Source: Rhyacichthys aspro (taxonomy: Eukaryota; Chordata; Actinopteri; Gobiiformes; Rhyacichthyidae). Taken from it: a DNA stretch of 64,000 bases. Shown here piece by piece: positions 26,101 to 39,300 of the stretch. The position numbers and the translations under genes were made by a program. The notes below the pieces were generated by a model that worked only from the letters and a program-made list of their open reading frames with translations, was not told the origin of the DNA and made no database searches. The first letter of the stretch is position 1. The number at the start of each line of letters is the position of its first letter. Where the stretch lies: NCBI GenBank assembly GCA_036850595.1, contig CM072152.1, forward strand, positions 16,753,207 through 16,817,206, in the 5' to 3' direction.

Positions 26101-29100
26101 CCATTTCTTTTCAGCAAACTTCTATTTTGTGAGCTGCTTTTCCAAACAAACAAAATGGTACAAATCCATTCTGTAAAGGGATCTTAAACAAATTCTCTCT
26201 GTCCTCGGAGAAGCCTCTGTGTAAACCTTGTCTTCAATTTGAAAATAAAACATTGAAATCACACAGAAGCAATCACATCTGAGGTCTTTCTTTCTACAGA
26301 GTGGTTACATTTTACAATTTGTTAGCCACAAAAAGCTGACACTGTTATGTCACGTGTGAATATTTAAAAAAAAAGTGGAGATTTTTATGAGTAAACCTTG
26401 TGTTACTGTGGCTGAAGGCTGCTGATACTCATCTGGTGTGTGTATGAAGACAGCATTTAGCTTTTTATGCTCTATATTTTTCAATCAATAGAGAAAGCAA
26501 AGAGACAGGCTCAACACAGACTACTTCAACACTTGTCTGCATCTGATTATGATTATTTTTTTTCTCTTGTTCATGTCATTGTCGTACTTCACAATGCCCA
26601 AAGTTAAATCTAAGTGTCAGAGCCAGAACAGTAAAATACTGAGGTGTCAATTGATTAATTACGCAACATTTTAAACAAGTATTTTTTTTAAATGATCATT
26701 AAAAATTAGTGTTTTTGTTATTGATTTACTAATGTATAACAAAAAAGCCAAATATAACATGTAAAGAGAGGTCAGAAAAGGAGCAGAGGCATGATGGATC
26801 TGTGGCGGTGGCAGGTCATTACGTACCTGTAAACTGGGGCTAATCAGAAATTCAGCAGAGCAACAGCCAGCAGCTGAGACGATGGCCTCTGTTTTACCTT
26901 CCAACGCCCGTCTCTGCTAATGATGTTGTCACAGCTCTGGCATGTTTATGGCCACCTATCGCACATTTCCTATAAAAACACAGTGAAAAGGTCCATAATT
27001 CAGCAGCTGTAAGAGTCTCACATTTAACCCATGACTGGAGACAGGAGGAAAAGGCAACAACAATATCAGGGGAAAATGGAGTGGCTACAGAGGAGAGGAT
27101 TGCTGTGCTTAAATTCTAAATTATGAAGGTGTTTGGTAGTGACTTTCTCTCTGTGTGGACACATAATAATACAAGTACAGTATCTGTGAATCATCTAAAA
27201 AGGTTCATAAAAAAATGTCACACAATAATTACTGCGTATTGCTTTACTCATACTGCTTTTGTGACTCTTTCAATACAGGTTGTGTTTAGGCATTAAACAG
27301 AATGAGATTCGAGTCCTATGATCTTGATGAAAAAAATTCACAGCATGACACTATTGTGGTGGCAACTTAAGTTTATTTGTTTACTCTTTCCAGTAGTCGA
27401 ATTTAATTACATAGCTATTTGTGCAAATGATTGATGGTATATACACTGAGGGCATTTTGAAACCACAATAAACCTTGAAGCAAATAAGTATCCACTGCCT
27501 AGCTGTGGTGCTTTCAGTTATACCATGAAATTATATTTACACAACAAAATCCCAATCAGTTTAATTTTGTACTTCACTGATAAACAACAGTCGTGAGAGA
27601 TTTGTTTGGTGGGTTCAGTGCAATTACAACAAACAGATTCAGTCTGAATATATTCGCCACAACAATAAATTAAATACAGAAAATAAATAAGAGCAGTATT
27701 TAAACAGTAAAGCTAATTTTAAAAGAGCAAGTTCCAAAGTGTTGGCAAGGCGGACAGCACTGTGATATGTACTATTCTGAGATCTTGTTCTAGTTTTAAA
27801 GCTCCTCAGTCTCAGAGATGTTTTTCAGTAAAACAAATCTTTATTTATGTTGAAAAGAGCTTAATAACAACCATTTGCAATCATGCATGTATGATATGCA
27901 TGACGTAGAGTAAGGGCTGTTAGAGGCAAAGTGCAGACTATGACATAAACACACAAATCTCATAATGCCTATGCAACTAAAATATTCATTTCCATTCACT
28001 AGCACAGGTTCTTATGTAAACACATGCTGTTTTCTCTGGTATTCAGTTTTGTTTACTCAATTACAACAAAACATTTTACTCTGTATGTTATAGTAATATG
28101 ATAAATTTGTATAGTTTGGAATCCTTATCTCCTTCAGTCTTCTCCTAGTTGTTCCACTTAGTCTAGGGTATTTATTTCCATTAAGACCTGACAACAAGAC
28201 AACAGCCGAAAACCAGCATCTCATCCCCAGCTGCTTTGTTTGCTCAAGGGACACACAAATGCTTCTGCAAGTTTTGTTTTATCCAACACAACAATGCGTG
28301 ACATTAAATGTTTATGATCAATGTGTACATAAAATGTTAGTCCATCTTTATGTCCAACAAATCTTGCAAGTCAATAAACAGTTCATACTACCCAAAGAGG
28401 ATAAGATTTTCCACACATGCGCTCACCTGTCTGTTGTTTTCATCCTGGGGAGGAGAGCTGACTCTCTCACTGTATCTCTGAAGAGTCCAGTTCTGTGTAG
28501 GAAAAAAATAGCTGCCAATATGTAACTTCAGCTGGGGATTTACAAAAAGTACAAAACTTAAGCACCATAAGTGTGTGAAACATATCCAGAGACCTTAAAT
28601 TGACAAAATGTTTTGCCAACTAAGCTAAAAATGTAACTTTTAACTGTGAGACTTGGAACCACACAGCTTGGCTCTTAAAAAAATCTGCAACCTCCTGTAC
28701 ATTTATCATCTCTATTAAGTTGGAAGCTGGATGATCGCTCCACTACCCTTCGATTAGACTGTTTTTTAAAGACTGGCACACTCCTTCAGAGCCCTTGTTC
28801 TTTATGAAGCACATGAATTCACCAGGGAGAGGTTTGGAGCTCCTGCCATTATTCTGGCTGAGCTTGGCATAGTGCATATGAAACTGTAATAAAGACCCAT
28901 CTGTTTGTCGGCTGTTTCCACATTCAGAAAACACCAGCTACTGACCACAATGGAGTAATCTACTCATTGCTCACTTTAAAATTGTGGGCCTTGGAGCAAC
29001 TGTAAAAGCTCAATACCGAAGATATTATTTCCTTCTGAAAGTAATGCAATGAAAAGTAGCGTTGGGTTATGTCAACAGGCTACAGTGGTGACATTTTACT

Positions 29101-29286
29101 TCTGCAGCTAATGAAAAAATTGACTGAATCTCCATAATGTTGATTCTGTAAATACATTATAGACAACAGAAATAGTGCAAAAGACTTATTTATTACTTAT
29201 ATTACCTTTAGCTAATGTTTGTTCTGAGTGAGTGTGCTTTTAATGTTGCCTGTTTTAACAGTTCATGTGTTTAGGTCTTTTCAATA

Positions 29287-29640
29287 TTAGATTAGATTAA
29301 ATCATTTATTGTCATTACACAAGTACAAGTAAAAGGCAACAAAAATGCAGTTTAGCAACTAACCAGAAGTGTAAAAGGCAGTAAGTGCAGAATATACAGT
29401 ATAAATAGTATTTCCAAAAAATATGAGTATTACAGACATGACTAAATACATTACAGGTGGGTATTCACAGTTGCACTGTAAAGTATGTACAGTATAGGAG
29501 TAACTATTAAAAACAGGTGGATGTACATTAAGATGTATGTATAATCAATAGAGAGATTATGGACATAATTTACAGGTTGATATGAACAATATATACTCAT
29601 ATGGGCTATATAAAGTCAGTAGTGCAATGGGTATGTTTGG
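29287..29640. repeat. Probable retroposon (LINE/SINE-like) fragment
   Basis: The sequence begins with a short ATTAG/ATTAA run, then TTTATTGTCATTACAC, AAGTACAAG, GGCAAC and AAATGCAGTTTAGCAACTAA. This order resembles an interspersed repeat found in many teleost genomes. The (GATTA)-like end suggests the 3' tail of a LINE, read in reverse. The right boundary is uncertain and no reading frame is preserved. Confidence 0.4.
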
Positions 29641-32600
29641 CTGGTCAGTGTTGTTTACTTAGCCTGTCAGTGGAACCCTAAAGTGGACATGAGTCCCAGC
29701 CTGTGGCACTGATGAAAATTGGTGGAAGATTAAAAGCAGTTGATTGCAATCTGCGCCCACTGTGTTGAAATGCTGTGGGCTACTAAGAGTGAAAGCAAAG
29801 GAAATTGCATCACCTCCTGTGCAAAAAGCCTTTTCTAATGAGAGTGTATTAACTCTGCACTCTTTAATAGCCAGAGTAGGCCTTGCTTGTCCAGCTCTCC
29901 ATAGAGAGGCAGCTTGAGTCCACAGGGGTGGCATTTTAGTAAAAGACTGCACAAAATATAGAAAGTTGAGTCATTTAGGTGCACTGTGGAATATTAATGG
30001 TACCTGCTGAGTTATGTCCTGTCTATATGAAGTAACAAATGGTTACTGTCGATGTGAGGTTACAGAGCAACTTTCTTCACATTCTTTTTCATCCCAACAT
30101 GACCAACACCCACTCATCACCCTCTCCCTATAATCCATCTTTATTTGTTGCATGTTTCAGTCAAGCCCCATTAGCCCCTGGAGGAAGGTGCTACACTCTA
30201 CAGCGTTAAATGTGCTGCACCTGCTACTGCCGAGAGGCTAGTTGACATCTACACTTCTCACTGACAGACAGTAAAATTGTGCCACAAATGAACAGTAAAA
30301 CTCACTGAAGCACAAAGCCATCTCCACCCAACCAGGAAATGGAGGAAAGATTTTTGCCATCATATAATTTTTCCTGGACACTCAGTGGGTTGACAGGCAG
30401 AGACAAAGGAGTGAGTCTAGCCAACGTTGTGGCGGAACAGAAATGATAAATTCTGCAGAGCATAATGTTGTAATGTAACGCTTATATGGACAAATTGTTA
30501 CTTGGCTTGATAATGTAGACTATAAATAGAAAACTAAGTGAGAGAACTATTGATTTAAAGTTCTTGATGCTCTGAGACAACAATTACCAAGGCTCATGAG
30601 GCCCCTTTGAAGATGCTCAATTCTGCCTTCTTCTGACCCTTAAGAGACACACATTTCTTATATATATATCGTTATAAGCTCTGCACGTATTCACCAGAGT
30701 ATGGCACCATTTCACTGCATTTGACTCACAAAACAGCCTGGCTTTTGTAGGCGATGTGAGCACTATCTACCATACATGCTGAAAGGCCGTCGCCAAGAGA
30801 ATTAGAGAGGACAATGCTTTGAAACTTTTATCCTTTTGAGATAAATCCCTCAAGGCTTGAGTAAAGGATTGGAAACAGCCAAAGAATAGAAATGACTGAG
30901 CCCTCACCTTGTGCCTCAAATCTACAGTCAGATGGTATAAAAGGCTCTCAGCATGTGTTGGTATTCATAAAGTGAAGTACAGCAGTGAGATCTCTGAACA
31001 TTTAAGCTTTTGCAATACTTTGGAAGTGTGTACAGAGGTCACAAAAGAGGAAAAAATGACAATAAAATTAAGTACAAATGGATTGAAACAAACAATTCTG
31101 CCTGAACTCTAAGATAATCAAAAGAATAATAAAGAAGCAGTAAGGAAAAAAATGATCAACATAATACAAAAGAACAATGAAACCCTAGTGTACCATGTAA
31201 TTGCTTCACTCTTGGCTGATTGCATCAATTTGCCCAGAAAGATGAAAGTGCTGCTTTATTCTGCTGTTTAAAAGCTGCAGGTAAAGAGGCTTATGAATGT
31301 GCCAAAGAGACCTTGATAAATAATGGATGTCGTGAAGCTTGGGTGGGGGCTATCGAATTTGAAATCCACTTCCAGGCTGAGTCAAACTCCCGGTTCAATC
31401 CTTTCATTTGACATCTAACAGGCCCTTATGCTGCAGCCATCACCGCCTATGCACACACACATATGCACAGCAGAACATACCTCATTTCTGGCAGCAGGTG
31501 TCGAAGGCAGTTAGCACATTGGGCAGGTGCGGTGTGCATCTCAGGGTCTTGTGTCTGCATCCATCAGGTTCAATTTTAAGAGTTTTTGTGCTTTGAGAGT
31601 CTGGATGACAGATAGGAAGAGAGCAGAAGCTAGCATCAGTCCATAGATAAAAATAAACAGCTGTAAATTGGCAGTGGCGCAGAGTTATTTCAGAGTCATG
31701 GTATTTCTCAATGATCTGGTTTTCTTTTTTTACTGTGATTTCATATCTCAGCCCTTCGAATGGTGCTGTGTTTAGTTTATGTCAGAAGGTGGGAATATTT
31801 GCTGAGGTTGTCCCTAAAGTATTTCTGAGTATTGCTGACGCTGACAAAACACAAAAGCAGGTGCATTGGACCTCATTAAAACCAAAACAAACTGATTTTT
31901 AAACTGTGCAAAATTGTTACGAAACATACTGTAGTGCACTGACCAGAAAAAACAATACATTTTAACACGCACGCTTCTCCTTTGTCTTGAGCCAGGCTTT
32001 TGCACAGATGGAAAGCCAGCAGGATAAATGGCTCACTTGCCTTTGATAATAATTAATTACACACACAGTCAAAAAGTGATGCGTGTGCAGATGCAATACC
32101 AAAGGCAACAATGACTGCAGCTGCACACAATAGCCTCATCAATTACCCCACGTTCTGACTTAATAATACTAGACGTATCTCATGTATTTAGGAACACAAT
32201 TTAGGTGTCAATGCGATGATAAATGATTGCAAAAAGAGAGAATCAAGATATGAATGCAGAATAAATAAGATTGTGATGTTTTTTAATCAACTTTGTTAAA
32301 ACAACTAAAATATAACAATTTTGGTGTTTATCAAGGAATGTAATATTTTTTTGTGAATAGCAAAATATCCAGCAATTTAGTACTTATAATAAATTAAGGA
32401 CAAATACAAGCAGCATTTGGTTTGTTTAGCAATTTAGCGAGAAATGTAGCTAATCTATACAGAGGTTTAGCTTGAGCTACAGGCTAGGCTATGCTAGTTT
32501 ACTGACTTATCAAACATGTATAAACTTTAACACAATCATATTGAACTGTTTCAACAATCGTGTTAACATGCTCAAACGATGAAAACCATTTTGCTACAAG

Positions 32601-32930
32601 GTTGTCCGTTTTAAAATCAACTAATTTACCTTAAACTTACTAAAATACCGCTAAAGCACGGTTCAACCAGGTGTGACTGTTAACCTCTCTACAGTCTCTG
32701 ATATCCCTCCGCCTAATTGACTTTAGCTGTGAGCTGCTGCACCTGCCTCCGCGCTGGTGTCCCTCCGATGGCCGCATTATTTCTTTCAGCAGCAGAGAAC
32801 AGCGGAGCGACATCATCTCCTGCCTCCTGCTTTATGAGCTCCTCAGATCTACTCCTGATCGGATATATTTCTAATACTTTTCACCTAATGTGACATCTTC
32901 ATAAAACTGCTCGAAATACCGGCTGAAGCG

Positions 32931-33339
32931 ATGGGAGCGTTTCGAGTTGTTATAGGGATTTTACATTACGCGGCGGGACTTTATTTTCAAGTTAACGCGT
33001 CCCTCAACGAGCACGGTCAGGTGGATAACCATCTTTTTGGAAATGGTAAGTTTTTATCGCTTTGTTTGTAATTTGATTGAAAACAAAAAACTAATACACA
33101 CGTCGATAATGCAAAATATTAGTTACTGAAGGGTGATTGCGTGTGTGTGGGCTGCATAAATATGAAATGTTAAAAAAAATAAAATAATGTTTTTTATCCC
33201 AAAGTAGTAGGAGAGAGCATTATGCTGTTAAAATATCAGGAGGTTTCCAATAACAAAACAGTCATTTTGATAACAGTGTGGATACGCAGCCTAATAAGTA
33301 ACTTTATTAAGATTAAACAATACAATAGTAATAATAATA

Positions 33340-33391
<52 letters not shown>

Positions 33392-36300
33392 GCAAGGTTA
33401 TCTCAGTGGTCAGCATTTTCATTGCTATTAATGTGCATTCTGAATATTAACATATGACAGTTTACCAGCAGAGTAGAAATCTATTCACTGTGATAACTAC
33501 TACTACCCATCATTGTTCCTCATTATCTCTCCCTTGAGACATGCTGTTTATGACGTTATTTCTGCCTTGATTGCTGTAAATATGTGCAGCGTGCAGGCAA
33601 TTTGAATGAACTGAGTGCCTTTGGACAGGTTGCAAAATCAATTAACGGCAGCTTTCCCAAAGCAACTTAATTAAAATAGGCTATAATCATTGTGTTCTCT
33701 TTCTCACTTGATGTCTCAAACTGGCTGTGAAGAACTACCTCTGGGTGTGCAATCTTGACAGGAATACAATAAACTCTGGAAAAGACTTGGTTTTGTGCAA
33801 CAGAAAGTGGTAAAGGGCCTCACTCTTTAAGGTTAAAGTTTTTTTTAATCGGCTTTTTTGATAAATTGCCTGAGCTGAGTGTGGAGAAGCTGGAAGCACT
33901 GTTCTGGAGAGTGCTTGTTAGATTCACCCTCGACTCATTTGTTCCACATAAGTGCATCTGGTCCAGGCTGCAGTCAGACCCTGCACCTCAGTTACCTCTG
34001 CACTTAAAGAGCAGATCAAATCATCCTCCGTCTAAATTCTCTGAATGTACCCCCCCTGTGAAGACAAACGACCTACAGGATCCTCTTTGTGCCTCGGTTG
34101 GACAGACTATCAAATTTCCATTTAATTCCATTTTTCCATCCAACTAAATGAACTAAGCTCTTGAATGATAAATGGCTGAGGTGTATTTTCAATCATCAGA
34201 GGACTCGAATACTAATTGTATGTTTAAAAAATGTGTTTCATTTGTAAAAATGTATTGTTTTATCCTAAACATTCACTGGTTCTCGATTGTGAGCGCTCCA
34301 CTCTCTCAGTGTGGGGGCGTGTACCAGTTCATTAGGCCTCTGTGTGTCTGCCAGTACTCTGCTTGGTGTCCTCTTAATGAGGACGACCAGCCCAGGCAGT
34401 TTGCATTGGCTCTCTGTTTAATAGAGCTCCGACTGTGTGAGTTGGGGCTACAGATTGTACAGTGGTGTTATCACATTGGAGGTGTCTGGGAGCCTCTGCA
34501 GGAGAGTGAAATGATGGCTGAAAAAATACTCACCTCCAGAGATTACTGTGGATGGACTTCCAGACTTTAACATGTCGCAGCAGGACACAGACACAGACTT
34601 CCACAGGCTTAGAAGATTTGTCCAGATTTTAATCTAATGTTTGAAGTCACAGAAAGTGAAGTGAAGAGAGACACAAGGCCACTCCAACCTGAACTGAACC
34701 GGAGCCGTTTCTATTCATGGTCTTTATTCTGAACCACTCATCTCCTGAATATACACTTACACAAAACACTGCAGACATAATCTGCTAATTGCAGAATCTC
34801 TTAAGGAGGTGAAATGGCTTACTTCAACCCCAGTCTCCAGCAAAGTAATATGTATCAGAAACGCTAAACTGGTGGCACATTATATTTTTTAGCAGCTACT
34901 TTATATTTCAGTTGGTGCCATTTATTTTCCTAACTTTTGCACCTATGATTTCTACATTACTAACAATATCCCTATAAATACACATTCAGCATATCTGTAT
35001 GTTGTTGAAATGCATAGATGTCTGAACTAAACTGAATATAACTCCTATAATTGTTAACAACCCCCATAACATAAGTCTGTCCCGTGTCATCATTGTTGAA
35101 AGTTCTTACCAGCAGCAAACTCAGAGCATAATGTCATCTTTCATCTCTGCGATGTCCAGATGGAGTACAGTGAGCGTTCAGGATAATGTCCTCGAGCCCC
35201 GGTGTGTGTTGTCAACAACACATGCTGCTGTGTGTTGGCGTGCACTGGGAAGATGCAGAGAAATAGCCTCTGAGTCATGGGTCCCAGGGGCAATGAAAAA
35301 TTCACTCCCTGGGCCTGAGAAGCAGTGGCAACAGGCTGACAGCTGCTGGCTTGATTACCGACTCCGCTCTTCTTTCATTATTTTACCTTCCACCTTGAAT
35401 GGAGGCTGAAGGTCTCACAGCCAGACGTTATTTCCCCAAGGAGACTGCTGTCTGTTTTGCACACCACTGATTCACAACATTATTGAGTTTCTGGCAAATT
35501 CCCAGGTTCCTTATTTTTGTTCATCAGTCATACAATTGTATTCTCTCTTGTCTGGTTATGGTCTATAACACTGCTGCTCAGAAATGACCAGAGGTTATAG
35601 AGGATAGTTATTTTTTGCTAGTATTGTTGTAAATCTAGGCCTCTATTTTTACTCCTCCATTTACACCTCTAAAGTTTTCTTTATCCCTCAGGCAAACATA
35701 ATTTTCAATTTGAAGAAGTTTGAAGAAGTTTAGATAAATATCTGCTGTGTGCCTCTTTATTACAGCAGCATTTTGTTGTTTCTTCCAGTGTTCCCCTGGG
35801 GCCTCCTCCATTATTAAAGCCATTCATCAAATTAGTGAAATACATTTTCCCAAAGGCATTCTTTTCAGAGCTATTTGCATTCACCTTGGCAAAATCAACA
35901 GTGTTAGCTGGATGTTATGTCTATGTTTCGACTGTACTTATGCTGTCATCTTTTTCAGTCTCCTCTTCTCTTCAATACCCTTTGGATTGAACTTAGAAGG
36001 AGGCACTATGATACCTTTTTCTATGAGAACCATATGTGAAGGAGTCTGTGATATACAAATTATCTTTAGATTGTCTTAAGATTTCTTCTGTGCCATCCAG
36101 GAATTTACACATGGATTTATAGATGGACAAATATAACAATATTGAGCAGCTTGTTTGCACAGTAAATAAAACAATATAAACTGATCCGGTTCTGTTTTGA
36201 TAAACTTTAACAAGAGTTCAGCTGCTTGTCCTTTCCACATGGACACGGACAAACAAAGCTCCAGGTGTCACTGGTCCTTGTCTTCCATACTAATGAAGCC

Positions 36301-39300
36301 TGTGTAATTTAGTCATCGTCAGACAGTCCCTCTGTAGCAGAGAGGAGAAAGAATCGATGGATTGACTTTACGCTGGCTCTCAGGCTGGATTTATCCCTCT
36401 CATTTTGCCTCAGGCCTGAAGTGAGAAAATATTTAAGAGTGGTCTGTGTTGAGCTTGAGCAGTAAATGTGCATTTGTTCATATATTAATGTTCATATATT
36501 TACCCAGCATTGCCTTCTTTCATAATTTTACTCCTCTTTTTCATTTTTTAATAAGTCTTTGGTGGAAAACAGGTGGTTGCCTCTGATTTCTCATGGCCTC
36601 ACCACTATCATTACTTTCTGAGTGGCATAGAGACTATTGCCTAAGACCATTGTAAAAATGTTCAGGCGTACAAACAGGCGTCCCTTGTTGCTCCCAGACT
36701 CAGCTCTAACTGTGCTGCTTTTATGAAAATGTATTCTTCAAACCGCCAACCTCATTGCGTGCCAGCTTTATAGTATTATAAATGAGACGTGTGCTTTAGA
36801 TTTCCCTGGAAGTCAATATTCACTTCAGAAATACTGTGTTTCACTCTTTTCTGCACTACTTCACAGCCATGAAAATTTTGCAGAGCGGTGGAGTCAGCTT
36901 TTCTGTTGATTTCGCAGTCTGCCAAGGTGATGGGATTGATTTTTTTAGTCAAGCTACTGTGATTAAAGTCAGGAAACAGTTGCATATGTGCTGAGCAGCC
37001 TGACAGGCACTGCACTGGAGACACTGTTTGTCAACAAGTCATGTTTCACAGACAGGTTGAAGAGGGCACTGCATAGCTAATAGAAAGCTATTTGACAGCT
37101 TTCAGATCGATAAAGCTGAGAGGAGGCAACCCAATGACAGAAGCCAGAGCAAACTCAAGAACATTGTGGTAATTACTGAGGAAATATGCATGGAGACGTC
37201 TTCCAGTGTGAGAGTGATTCGATGCTAATTTATTCAGAGGATGTTAGAGACTCATTTTTGAACACCCAGTCAGCATCACAGTGACTTTGTTGTTTGTTAG
37301 TTGGCTTCAGAGGAAAATAAAACTATGTTATGATAGCCAGCCCGCACACGCGACTATTATTGTGATTTAAATGACTTTTTCCATCTTTTATGTTTTTCTT
37401 ACTTTAATTTTCAACATTTTCGACACAGCATGCATAGACATAGCTGCAAGTTTTTAATTAGTGCATTATTCAATTGTAAAAAAGTGTTATTGTGCTAGTG
37501 TTTCCTTGTCGTTTTTCCTTTCCTTCCCTCCTGCCTTACCAACTGAAATTGGCATTTGATATCACAGTATTAGTAAGAATGTTGTCTGTTCATTAAAATA
37601 TGTCTCTGAAGTGCATTTGTCAACCCTTTTCAAAACAACAGCCCATAAGCAGACTCTGAAGAATAGCATCAGGTTGGGACACACTCACCAAAGCCAAACA
37701 CCTCCAAGAGTCAAGGGGAAAGGCTGCTGAGATGGAGGGTGCTACTCTGAGAGGACTCAAAGCGTCTCTTAGATGATGCATACAAAGATCACTCAGCGAG
37801 AACCGTGAGGACGGTTAAAAGTAACTAAAACTAAATGAAGTGAAAGATTGAAAACAGCTTGATCGAAAAAAGATTTGGCAGAGGGGTGCTCTAATGGGCA
37901 GAAGTCAAGATGAAAGGGCCACTGAAGAAAGCAGAGAGGAAGCAGTTACAGACTGGTCCCAACAACACAAGGGTCAAGATCAGTGAGCTATGGTGCTGAG
38001 ATGGAGAAAATCAAGTGAGAAAAGAGCTAGGATTGAAAGGAACTAGGCGCAAGATGGAGAAAAATCTAGCGTTTGCAGAAAAAAGGTCTCATTGGCTGGC
38101 TGGGGAAACAGGAAAACTGCAGGAATTACCTTGCAGCTATAAACCTGTTCTGGTGCATGCCTTTGTGGATTTGAACACTCCCCATGCTGCTCTATCCTTG
38201 ACCTGACTTTGGCTTGGCACACTTGGTTTCACGTGAAGGTGTACAGTCATCCTGTGCTGTTAATTCTCCGAAAGGCCTTGCATTGGAAAAACAGAGCCTA
38301 TTGTTTTAAACCCACTGAAACGGGAGGAGCATACCAAACAAAGTGAACTGAGTGCAAAGAGAGAGAGTTCATTATCCAGCTCATTGGCCTGTTTTGTTTC
38401 ACATGTTCAACTTGTTTACACAGCTTGTTAATGGTAATAAATAAAATTATCTGTGTTTTAAAAGGCTAGACTAAATTATCTCTACATCTCATTTTTGAAA
38501 TCCAACCACCGTCCTGCATCTTTTCCTTTAAGGTTACTCGTCTGCCCAAATGAAAACGTATTGTCCTGATTTGTTCATTACTGTGTGATGTGAAAGAAGT
38601 TTTTTTTCACCCATAAAAGAATATTTTATTATGCCAGCTTTGATTACAGTCTACAAGTGCTTCTGAAGGAACATTTTGTGCAGCAGAAAATAACCCACTG
38701 TGCACTGAACTCAGCCTTAAAGGAACTGGAAAGAAACGCTTATAATCTTTATCTTAACGAAGAGATCCCCCTTAACGGCATAAGATAACTGGAATTGGAA
38801 AGTGAGCATTTAAGAAACAGCTTTTAGTCATTGCATTAGCTGCTTCTGCTGCTTCACTATATTGCCTTCTACCCTTCTTCTTTTCCCCCTTTTCTTCTTT
38901 CTTTCCTTTCCTTTCTGTGTCTCGTGTTGATAAATGAGAGCGCTGTTCGGCCAAAAGCAGCTGTGCATCAAGAGCGTGACTCGTGAGGACCCTGTGTGTC
39001 ACGGGACAATGCTCTTACTCGGTCTTCTGCTGTTTTCTTTTCTTTTTCACTTTATCTTCGGATCTTGAAGGTGTGGATGTATTTGGGAGTGGTTTGTGGG
39101 GGACTCATTGTATTCATTCACTCAGTATAAATTTTTAAAAGGCTGGACATGATTAACAATACATTAACTCTTAATTTGACTTCATCCTTTATTTAAGGTC
39201 AGTTAATGGCTTCTGTGTAAATTAATTTAGTTGTTGAAGTGTCTATTGTCTGTGATAAGAAACACATCCCCATAAAACTTATACTATACTATTTATAGGT

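Larger units (their letters stand above)
18500..32700. other. Gene-poor intergenic region between keratins and vstm2l
   Basis: About 14 kb with no recognisable coding exon on either strand; the longest open frames are about 90 codons and look random. Identifiable content is a MITE-like DNA transposon (22565-23179), a probable retroposon fragment (about 29287-29640) and scattered short simple repeats such as TTTA near 20311. The stretch could hold regulatory elements for vstm2l, but without comparative data none can be called. Confidence 0.5.

Noticed and set aside
33222..33431. Open frame with a long isoleucine run
   Set aside because: Produced by the AAT microsatellite in vstm2l intron 1.
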